A stretch of 64,000 bases of DNA, from the NCBI GenBank assembly GCA_003255025.1, contig QANY01000291.1, forward strand, positions 682,001 through 746,000. Reading direction: 5' to 3'. This DNA is from Datisca glomerata. Lineage: Eukaryota; Streptophyta; Magnoliopsida; Cucurbitales; Datiscaceae. Shown one piece after another: positions 12,024-22,045 of the stretch; the stretch's first letter is position 1, and each line of letters starts with the position of its first letter. The notes under the pieces were generated by a model. That model ran no database searches, was not told the origin of the DNA, and worked only from the letters and a program-made list of their open reading frames with translations. Made by a program: the position numbers and the translations under genes.

Positions 12024-12955
12024 CTAAGGCCTCTTATCTAAATGATCAGGAGGAGAAGAGGCCATAATGGAGTCAAGATGTGGAGGATCAGATGCAGAGA
12101 GTGATAGCCCATCAGAGGGCTCAGGGAGCATAAGGTCTGAAGCAGGCTCTGATGTAGGAAAAGCTACGAAAACAGACACATGAGCCTTCTTCTTATTCTT
12201 CTTCCTTAAATCCCTATCCATCTTATTCATCTCATCATAAGAGAGTTTAGTGCTTATCCTCGCTGACATCATCAAATTTTAGTTTTGTTCCAACAGGGTC
12301 AGTGGGTTTGAAACGATCAACTCGGGCTGAGTCTCGTATAAGCAAAAAGTGGCAGATCTAAGATAAGTGAAGGGATTTAATGAGCCGGGTAGACATAAGA
12401 GGATACCTTTGGGAAGTTTTATTGTGTATTTCCATAAACCCACTACTCTAAGATTTCCCTTAGTCAAAATAAGTCTGACATGCCTCTCAGGATGTTCGTG
12501 GAGTCGCTTGAAAACTCTGCTAGCAGACTCAGTAAAAGGAATCAGGCCTCAAGAGCCGGAAGCTGCATAAAGAGAGTAACAGGCATGAGTATACATTTAA
12601 TGAAAAACATCAAGAATGAGAAAAAAATATATTATGTTCTACATGGAGTCCCCCAACTTGTCCGAACGCTAGTAATATGAGGAGCCTTACCCGCTGCATT
12701 ACGTTCCTTAACACTGGGAGGTACCTCGTTTAGAGGACATTCTCATTCCCCCCGGATAAAAAAATATTTATCTTTCCAATACTTATTATTAGCTGGCTTA
12801 CTAATGAGTAATTTCATTCTTGTTGTAACGTTCATATAATAACAATCGGGAGTTTCATGTTCGACCAAATAGAACAAACTCTTTAAGAGCTCAAGGTTTA
12901 TCACGACACCAACCTTATGTACTAAGACTAAAAGAAGCAGAAGATGTCGACTTTC
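12024..12955 (-). pseudogene. unclassified retroelement ORF debris
   Basis: Minus-strand frames include ELLKSLFYLVEHETPDCYY, then NKYWKDKYFFIRGE with ECPLNEVPP after a stop. Further down come LKRLHEHP-like and MTKGNLRVVGLWKYTI fragments, and last a lysine-rich stretch (RKKNKKKAHVSV). The 'NKYWKxxYFFI' style recalls the N-terminal ORF of some plant gypsy elements, but I cannot name the family. The upstream end is fused in frame with the RT of copia 2 at about 12,955. It has no intact gene. Confidence 0.4.
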
Positions 12956-12959
12956 GATT

Positions 12960-14090
12960 GTATCTGTCTGATTGAAAATCAGAATCAGTATATCTAGTGG
13001 GTTCAGGTCTCCACCTGAATAAACAAGCATATAGTTTCTCACTCTCCTAAGATACTTGAGAATGTGCTTTAATGTAATCCAATGTTCCAAACATGGATTC
13101 GATTGATAATGACTAACAATCCCCACTGCATAACAGATGTATGGTCTTGTACATAACATGGCATACATGAGACTTTCAACTGCTGAAGCATAGGGAACCT
13201 TTCTCATATCTTGTTCCTTCTGTGGTGTCTTAGGACATTGTTCCTTAGAAAGGACAATTCTATGTCTGGTTCATTGTTGACCTTTTTTAGAATTCTCCAT
13301 AGAGAATCCCTCCAGCAACATATCAATATAAGATGCTTGAGAAAGTGACAAAAACTTGTTATTTCTATTTCTTAGGATTTGGATGCCTAGAACATAGATC
13401 ACTTATCTCAAATCTTTCATTTGAAATTTCTTAGCTAACCACTTCTTTGCTTTTGACAAAGTTTCTACATCATTCCCAATTAGTAGAATATCATCAACAT
13501 AAAGAACTAAGAAAACCACTATGTGTATTTATAAACACAAGCTTCATCAACATTTTGCTCGAAGCCATAAGACGTTATAATTTCATCAAATGTAAGAATC
13601 CAAGATCTACATGCTTGCTTTAATCCATAAATGGATTTAAGCAACTTGCATACTTTCTGATCTAGCCTCTTTTATACGAACCCTTCTGGTTGTATCATAT
13701 AGATGCTCAAGAGAGTCATTCATAAAAAATGTCTTGACGTCCATTTGCCACATCTCATAGTCAAAACTAGCGGCTTTAGACAAAAGGATGCGAATGGATT
13801 TTAGCATGGCCACAGGGGAGAATGTCACTTCATAATCGACTCCCTCCCTTTGTGTATAGCCCTTGGCTACTAACCGTGCCTTGAAAGTCTATACTTTCCC
13901 ATATGCACCTCTTTTCTTTTTGAAGATCCATTTACATCCAATGAGCCTGATATCTTTAGGTAGATCTATAAGTTTCCAAACGGAATTGAAATACATAGAT
14001 CCCATTTATTGGTTCGTGGCATCTTGCAATTTGTTCTTTTCAGGATCATACATTGCTTCTTCATAAGATAATGGATCGTCCTTATTAGCG
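12960..14090 (-). pseudogene. copia 2 reverse transcriptase remnant
   Basis: Minus-strand pieces include [16 protein letters not shown] (13,828-13,637), then [16 protein letters not shown] in the next frame, and VPYASAVESLMYAMLCTRPY followed by HILKYLRR (13,207 onward). These are the ordered RT and connection blocks of copia pol. The YVDD region near 13,490 is broken by stops. The last readable part runs without a stop into unrelated retroelement sequence near 12,955, giving a chimeric open frame. Confidence 0.85.
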
Positions 14091-14092
14091 TC

Positions 14093-15021
14093 TCACACTA
14101 GGACGTGTGCCTCTAGTTTATAGTGAACTGGTTGTCTCACAACCCTCCCACTACGACGTTGCATCGGAGTTTCCTTTGTAGGAACTGTGATTTCTCTGGT
14201 TTGTCGTTTATCAATAGAGATTGAAGGTGGTCTGATCTCATCGGTCTCTAATTCCTCGAAAACTACTTTGCTACGAGATTTTTTGCATATAGTCACGCTT
14301 AAGAAATGTTGCATTTGTCGACACAAACACCTTTTGATCATTGTGACTATAAAAGTATCCACATCTAGTATCTAGAGAATAGCCAACGAATATGCATACC
14401 TCAGACTTTGAGTCTAAATTTTTTGTCTTGGGTCTAAGAAAGTGAGTTGGACACCCCTATATATAGAAATGACGCAAACTAGGTTTGGAGCCTTGCTTAC
14501 AAACTTAAAGGGCACTACATTCAAAATTTAAGTTGTCGTGTGTAGTACATATCCCAAAATGTAAGTGACGGTGATAAGTAACTCAACATCAACCTAACCA
14601 TATCCAATAAGTTTTGATTTCTCCTCTCTGCAACACCATTTTACTGTGGTGTTCCAGGTGCTATGAGTTGGGATAGGATTCCACACTCCAGCGAATAATC
14701 ATTGAATTCTAAATCCAATTATTCACCACATCGATTGGATCGAAGGGTTTTCAATGATTTACCTAATTGCTTTTTAGCTTCAGCCTTGAAGTCTTTAAAC
14801 TTTCCAAAAGTTTTATGCTTTCGATGCATTAGGTAACTATAACCATATGTTGAGTAGTCATCAATGAAAGTGACAAAATACTCATAACCACCTCTAGCTT
14901 GTACATTGATCGATCCACAAACATCACTTTCTACTAACTCAAGTGGTTCATTGGCTCTTTGGCCCTTTCCTGTGAAAGGTTTCTTAGTCATTTTACCTTC
15001 TAGACAGGATTTCACAAACAA
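14093..15021 (-). pseudogene. copia 2 integrase remnant
   Basis: The frame 15,021-14,719 reads CLEGKMTKKPFTGKGQRANE, then LELVESDVCGSINVQARGGY and VTFIDDYSTYGYSYL, with the first two acidic residues of the integrase core visible (ESDVCG here replaces the usual HSDVCG). Downstream, PGTPQ*NGVAERRN preserves the third catalytic region with a stop inside it. The 14,362-14,093 frame carries RRSGRVVRQPVHY, the linker to RT. Confidence 0.85.
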
Positions 15022-15199
15022 GAATATTGTAACTTTAGTTGTCTCAAAGCACCATATTTTGTTAACATGTTTAACCTATCTAGATTAATATGTCCCAAAT
15101 TAAGATGCCATAAATATGTGTTATCATCATGAGAGAGACTCTTTGTCATTTGTTATTTTTAGGTTTTGATACTTTAAATAATTCATAATTATTTAACGC

Positions 15200-15895
15200 G
15201 CGTTCAATCAGTTTAAGCATATACAGTCTACAGTTCATTTAACAATATTGGAAGAAAGCTTTTGCTCGACAACATTTGCCTCACCCTATTTGGTCATTCT
15301 AAGGTTGAATGACTCAAAAGTATGCAGTTCATTCAGGAATTGGGTCATGTTGAATTGCAACTTGTTCATAACATAGTTGGTCCTGAACACACAAAAAGCT
15401 TGTGTGAGCGACTCTAGAATGATGCTAACTTGAGTCCGCTTTGGTCGCCCCATGTACTTCTGCATCGTGTATTATGTTGATCATGTTCAAAACATGTTCT
15501 CGAACAAAAGTATCCTTTCTTAGCTCAGTTGTCATATAGCTCATTGTCGCCTCATGACGACTTTAATCGGACTGCTGCCCAAACATTACCTGTAAAGATT
15601 TCATAATCTTATAGGTAGTCTCCATGCTTTCATGGTTGATTCTCAGGACATCATTCATGTTCACAAGCATGTAGCGCGTGGTTTTGTTGATTGATATTAT
15701 CCAAGCAGCATATTTGTCCCTAACATTCTTAAGGGCATTAGCAGCGGTCTACTCAGGACATTTCTCAATAAGAACGGATTTATGGTTCTCACAAATCAAC
15801 ATTAAGTTCATATTTGATTTTCAACGTATGAAATTATCACCATTCAATTTCTCAAGAGTGAGTAAAGCAGTAACAGGGTTGCCCATGGTAGACAT
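15200..15895 (-). pseudogene. copia 2 gag remnant
   Basis: ATG at 15,895 (minus) opens MSTMGNPVTALLTLEKLNGD and NFIR, then a stop. The frame then continues with TTRYMLVNMNDVLRINHESM, a FGQQS..RHEA block and TFVREHVLNMINI, all ordered blocks of the copia gag family. The sequence differs clearly from copia 1, so the two elements belong to different lineages. It is not translatable. Confidence 0.75.
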
Positions 15896-18175
15896 AGTAT
15901 TGATAACTGAAATTTAAAACATACATGATTCAATGTAATTGATAAATATCTATAGTTCAAAAAGTAAACATGATACATGAATGTAATCATAATAAACACA
16001 TAAATTAGCATTTACTAATCACGATAAAATAACTCAATGATTAATGTGCCGCCTTAGGGTCGGTCAGATTAACCTCAGACTATCTATGAGATATTCTCAT
16101 CCTTATTAATTAAAACTTAAAATATCTCATATTTTCTCTTTTAACAATAAGGTGTCGCTTGTTCGGTCAATTCACAACTATCTACATTAAAGCTTAATTG
16201 TGGTTTTGTGAGTGTAACCCATCATTTCAGATTTCATGACTTCATTTAGAATATGTCGCCTTGGGTCGGTCAAAACTAGACTATATCATTTCCTCCTATC
16301 TTCTTAAGAATTCCAATATTGATATTGGTACAGCTCGAAATCTTTCTTAGGGGGATGAAAACAAAGTCATCTCAAGGCCCTCACTACATCTCATGGTGTT
16401 GTACTAATGATGGAGATCATAGGTTACATTGACATGTCAACCTTCTTCCACTCATTATTTTAGGATAATGTGTTTCTATTTTAACTAATCAATTAATTCT
16501 AAATTAATTATTAGTTAAAATAATAACTCTATGAATATTTAATTATTAGTTAATTCAATCTCATTGGTCTAAGTTCATTTAAATTTCTGAAGCGCTTAAG
16601 TCATAATTAGGTGAACTTAGATTAACTAATTAATTATATTCATCAAACTTTAATAAAACTCTTTTACTAAAATCGGTTAACCTAAATGTTACTATAGCCT
16701 TTAACGTGATGTGATTACCAAGTTTTAACTAGTTAAAACCTAGCAGTTTACATGCACTTGATTTCATAAAACAATACATATAACCAATAGATGAGATGCA
16801 TGATTAAATAAAACTGTGTGAGATTTTCATGTATGCCATGTGATCGAGTAATGCATGGGTATGTTATCAAACATAACAATTAAATAAAATAATAATGGAC
16901 CGAGTGACTGTTGGGTATTTCTAAATTATAACCCTTGAAATAAAGAAATAAAATTACATAGTGGACTTCGAGAATACATATTTCTCAAATATTGTCTTAT
17001 TCTCTTGATGTCCATCTTCATAATATTCAAGCTCTGAACATAACTCTTTTTAATTAGAAAAACTTTTTTTTTAATTAAAACTATTTCTTCGATAGAGTTG
17101 GTTGTATGGTTTGTTAGAAACTTTTCAAAAAAGTGACAACAGTTATCACCGACGATAGGACTCTTCGATCGCCGCCCATTACCATCGCTGCCCGTCTAAC
17201 TATCGGCAGCCGCCTGCCGCGCCAGTCATCCACTGTTCACTGCCTGTACAGTACCACCGACACTTTTCACCTCCGCCGGAACAATAAATTTTTGAGATGA
17301 CCAGTGTTTTCGCGGATGCACAGAGTTTTCATGGATGAATAGTGTTTTCACATGAACAGTAAATTTATGCACTTCTTCTCGTGCGTTCTTCGTCTTCTCG
17401 CATTCGAAATAATTACAATAATATTCAAAATAAAATTATAAAAATTCCTTCGCCTCAATTCGGCTTACACGAGATCTAGGAAAATTAAAATAAACCTAAC
17501 CTAATAATCACCATAGAATTAATGATCCATTATTTTTTATACATTCAAAAAACATAACCATCTATCATCATACATATCTCATATTATATGAATAATACAA
17601 TAAAACCCACATAGCATTTTACATATAAATATATAAAGACCGCTATAATATCATTTGTTGGTCATCGCGGCACGTGCTTGGCGGAAGCGTGGAAGCGCGT
17701 GGCCTTTTAAAAAATTAATTTTTTAATAAAAATTGAATCTTTTAATAAAAACAAAACTCGTGCAACGCCACGATAATCAAATAAAAACTTTTATTGAAAA
17801 CTATTTTTCAATCAGCGAGGATCTATTATATACTTATAAGTTAAATCTAAAATATACAAGATTATGAATTACATACCTCTTGTAGTCTATATCAAGTGCC
17901 CTTGCAAAAACTGATCGATCCTCCGTTCCCACGAAATCATTTCAACGATCAGTAGACTCCGAGATCCACACCAAGATCTTTCAAGTCAATCTTCAACGCA
18001 TTAGGACGTGTGTGGGCACGTAGAATATTACATGACACTTTTCTGTCTCTTGATGTTCTCAACACATGAGATCTAGAGATTTACTGAGAATGACTTTAGT
18101 GAGACGATTCTCCAAAAGAACGTGATGATTATTCTTTTAGAGATTTGATCAACGTTTAATCACAGAAGAAAATCT
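15896..18175 (-). other. copia 2 untranslated leader
   Basis: This 2.3-kb region has no coding signal on either strand. It includes a GC-rich, pyrimidine-rich patch at 17,130-17,290 (ctgccgcgcc, gccgcccatt) like the one in the copia 1 leader, within otherwise AT-rich DNA. A 'tgttgggtatttctaaatta' string at about 16,911 resembles a copia LTR start, but nothing matching an LTR follows. Confidence 0.5.
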
Positions 18176-18186
18176 CTCTGACACCA
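18176..18186 (-). other. copia 2 primer-binding site, degenerate
   Basis: The minus strand reads TGGTGTCAGAG four bases after the LTR end, one substitution away from the canonical TGGTATCAGAG complementary to initiator tRNA-Met. Confidence 0.7.
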
Positions 18187-18190
18187 ATCA

Positions 18191-19848
18191 TGTTATCAAT
18201 TTAACTTTTGATTGACGAACTGATGATCTGATCAACTTATTCTCTCATCTTCTTTCAATAACATAGGCCATTAGAATAATATCTGTATATATTGTAGATA
18301 ATGGCATATCAGATTTCTACGGATAAACTGAAATAATATTTAATTGTAAAATTATCAATTGCAGTGAGACTTACTGTAATTGTGCACAATTGCAGTGTCA
18401 CATGGCACTGCGATGTGTCGTGAGCACTATAATAGTGTCACGTGGCACCATAGTAGTCAATGTCAATTTATGATATCTTATCAGTGATTAACACGTGACA
18501 ATTACTGTGAATTAAATATTTATTTTAATCAGATAATTATCTAGATATCAGTTAATTCAAAATTAACATATCTGATTATCCTTATCAAATAACTTATCTG
18601 TTATTTCACAAATAACAGATTTAGTCGATTTAAATTATTATCTAATAATAATTTAATTATATAATTTCATAAACTAGATATTCTGTCTCACTTATCGATA
18701 ATTATTTATATATAACTACCAAAAATTATAATAAAATATATAAATAATTCAATTAATTAGTCATACATAATTATCTCATAATTATGTACTTGTCCCAGAA
18801 TAAAAATTTCTTTTACAAGTCAGTCATGTCCTGAAATGTTCACACCCTAGACAGTGTAGTATAGAGGTGACTTGGGGCCCATAGACCTATAATTCTAAGC
18901 TATAATAAATCATATTATTAATTAAACTCTTTAATTAGATAATCTTATTTATTAATTCCATTATTACTCCATTACAAATATGGAATTACACTCTTAGAGA
19001 TTATAGTACATTTACATAGTATACTCATGTAGTCCACTGACATAATAATTTCTTGTAGTTCTATCCTCCAATTATTAGTTCGTAAATTAGAATATGTCAA
19101 AATTATCATTTTACCCTTCTAATTACCTCTTGATTAAGTACCATTAATTCAATAGTGAATGGCTAATTTATAATCTTATTATAAATTTGAGCTTAATAAC
19201 CATTCATTTCCTGAATCAACACTTAAGGAAACCAACATATGATCCGTTAGAAAAGTTTAGATTTCAAATCTTATAAGATCATATTCACAGTCATTCACAT
19301 CACTGAATCTCCAAAACAAAAGTCAATAGCCTGATTAACAAACAGATTTTAACGAGTGAATTAAAAGATCCAGTACATATGCATAGGAGTTCATGACTAC
19401 TCAAGATTCAGACTGATTTACATATAATCATCGAATTGATGTGTATTAAATTTTTATGATAAACGACACGTTAATAAATATATTAATTCACATCAGTCTT
19501 GTCATATATAATCTTATTATATAAAGTACATTTACTAAGATGTCTATCCACATCAATGATCCGGATCTAGATCACACACATTCATAATGTTTAGAAAACT
19601 GTACTAGCAACTATTCATTAAAGATTTCATACTTTAATATGTTGCTGGCAATTTTATTCATTATCTATGATCTTAATCCTTTCATACTAATACAAGATCA
19701 TAGTCTCGTTAATGAATTTAGATTTTTCAGATATTTATATAAATTATTCAATAATAATTTCAAAGAACAATTATAAAAAAAATGTAATTCTCTTTAAATT
19801 TCATATCAAAATGTCAATACACATGCTTTGGGGGCATAACCCCCAACA
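18191..19848 (-). repeat. copia 2 5' LTR
   Basis: On the minus strand it begins TGTTGGGGGTTATGCCCCC at 19,848, with the inverted motif typical of copia LTR starts, and ends TTGATAACA at 18,191 next to the primer-binding site. The length is about 1.66 kb. It is AT-rich with no gene. A 'gtcac.tggcac' motif recurs at about 18,395-18,450. Confidence 0.75.
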
Positions 19849-20330
19849 AAACTACAGACTGATTTCTTTCAGAGGATTAAATTTTTTTCCTGTTGTATTG
19901 TTTCGATTGCTCTATTATCCGCTTGATTTGAGAAATAGGGTTTATGGGAATTTGAAAATATTGGGCTTAAGGTGCAAAATTAAGGTAGGAATGGGAATTC
20001 GAAGCTTGATTTTGGATGCATGAGGTGAGAAGTTGTATATCTTCTCGACGATGATGAACAAACGGAATTTGAAATCTCAAACGCCGAGTTTGAAACGGTG
20101 TAAACTCGGTGGCTCGGTTGATGAAGATGATGAAAGCTCGACATCGAGGAAGTAAATGAAGTTGAATGGGTATCACCCTTTTAGCATTCCAAGATGGAAA
20201 TTGCTGCATCATGGTGCACCGATATATCTTAAAAATAGTATGTCGTTTGGCATCTGAGAAAATTAAGGGTTAAAACTTAAATGACATGGCATAATATTAG
20301 TTACCACGTATTGCAATTAGCACACGCAAT
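19849..20330 (+). mobile_element. gene-capturing MULE, copy A (partial)
   Basis: The segment aligns closely with the inner part of copy B: 19,849-20,041 matches 21,846-22,045, and 20,042-20,325 matches about 24,643-24,930. It carries the captured exon (ATG at about 20,052) uninterrupted by the solo LTR, so it shows the state before that LTR arrived. Its left part was displaced by copia 2 and its right terminal repeat stops at about 20,325. In this copy the captured reading frame has R-K-stop at 20,154. Confidence 0.75.
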
Positions 20331-20535
20331 TGCATAATTTTCTTACACTGAAGGAGATGCAGTAGCCACATATAATATTTACTCTACTAAAATATATCGC
20401 ATCCCTAGAAACCTTAAAATTGGAGTAAAAACATGAATAAATTAAAGGGAATCATTTTGGTAATATAATCGGCAAGGTCCAAGTCCAACGTCAACAATAA
20501 TCCTTCACACAAAGCTAAGACCTTATTATCAAAGC
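20331..20535. other. no gene seen
   Basis: Short AT-rich spacer between the truncated MULE copy A and the RNase H-like relic. No repeat or coding signal recognised. Confidence 0.5.
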
Positions 20536-20760
20536 TTAAAAAGATTCCTCAAAATGCTTCACGAAAGCACTAACTACACTTCCAAAATATCCCCAATAAG
20601 ACCCTTGCTCTACATCCACCAAGACTAGCGTTCCATCCACATTCAACTTAATTAAAGCATCCTTCGAGAGAGCTCGCCTAAACTGGACCCACAAGCAACA
20701 AATATTTTTCAGATCTAGTATATATAAGCGAGGTTTAAAAGAACAAAATTGATTGGTCAA
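20536..20760 (-). pseudogene. possible RNase H-like relic
   Basis: The 74-codon minus frame holds RALSKDALIKLNVDGTLVLV followed by a glycine-poor strand. 'KLNVDG(S/T)' is the start of the plant RNase H-like domain found in LINE retrotransposons and related host-derived proteins, where the Asp is catalytic. Nothing downstream of about 30 residues fits the family, so this is at most a fragment. The following 20,760-21,280 is AT-rich with no gene. Confidence 0.35.
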
Positions 20761-21280
20761 ATAGTCCTAGATGTGAAAACTATAAGGCATGATTGACCTT
20801 TCATTTTATTTAATTATATAATAAAATTCAATGATTTATTTGATTAATTTTTCATTAACATTTCAATGACCGAAGATAAATTTATTGTTTTAGTAGTTTT
20901 ATCTCTAATATATAACCAAACAATGAATCCAACATAAAAAAAATTATATCATGAATCCAAACTTTTTATTATATTTTGTGAAATGAAACATTTTATATCC
21001 TACTATATATAGAAGTGAGGATGTTTAATAAAATATTTTAGGATAACTCCATCCTCATCTTTTTATAAAAAAATTATAACTTAATATTAAATATTGTCGT
21101 AGTAATTAACTAATTGAATGAATTAATTTAGCAGACATTTCTTATATCTTAATGACACTAACATTTTAATGGCAATAATTATGATTTATTACAACAATAT
21201 AATTTATGTTAATCGCGCATGGTGAATGGTAGAAAAAGTACTTCTTGGAAATTCAATAAAAGTGAAAAATTATTGTCAAT

Positions 21281-21289
21281 TAAAATATA
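21281..21289. repeat. 9-bp target-site duplication, left
   Basis: taaaatata, identical to 25,100-25,108 at the other end of the MULE. Confidence 0.75.
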
Positions 21290-22045
21290 GGTAAAATACA
21301 CTTTTACCTCCTTGCAGTTTGAGGTGAATTTTATATTTGACCATTCACTTTAAAAAGTCACAAATAAGACTACAGTTTAGTTAACATTCCACGTTAGACA
21401 TTCCATCATTATTTCACTGACAGAAGCACACGGTCCGTTAACGTAGTGCATTGTTGGCAAGTGCATGTATTAGTGGCAATACGTGGCGACTAATATGACG
21501 TCACACCATCTAATTTTTAACCCCAATCCATGTCAACGTTTCACCCCTACATTCTCTTCTTCTTCCCCGCGACATCTTCCCATCTTCGTGAGTTTCATAT
21601 CTGGCTTTAGGTGGTTTATGGCTTCTGCAACAGCGCCACTGTGTCCTTTCATCGTCCTCATTCTGCGCACTTCTCTCTTATAAAGGTGACTAGATCGTCT
21701 GAATCACGACACTTTATTGATTCCTGCATGATTGAAAAATTGATGTCAATCAGTCATCAGATCAAAATTAGATTCAGACAACATATCAAAAGTGTTTTTC
21801 TAATGTAATTGAGGTTGCCTTTATTAACAACATTTCCCCTATTTTCTTATATGCCAAACCACATACTGATTTTTTTAGAGGATTAAATTTTTTTCCTGTT
21901 GTATTATTTCGATTACTCTGTTATCCGCACAATTTGAGAATTAGGGTTTATGTGCATTTGAAAATATTGGGCTTCAGATGCAAAATTAAGGTAAGAACGG
22001 GAATTCAAAGCTTGATTTTGGATTCATGAGGTGAGAAGTTGTATA

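Larger units (their letters stand above)
12955..19848 (-). mobile_element. Ty1/copia element 2, 3'-truncated
   Basis: Reading leftward from 19,848 the minus strand shows a 5' LTR, a primer-binding site, a 2.3-kb leader, gag (from 15,895), integrase (about 15,021), and RT (14,090 to about 12,960), where the element stops inside or just after the RT. No 3' LTR was found. The right LTR end sits inside a MULE copy (19,849 onward), which dates this insertion after that MULE. Confidence 0.8.

Noticed and set aside
16911..16945. LTR-like start tgttgggtatttctaaatta within the copia 2 leader
   Set aside because: No matching LTR body or end follows, and the true 5' LTR is at 18,191-19,848.
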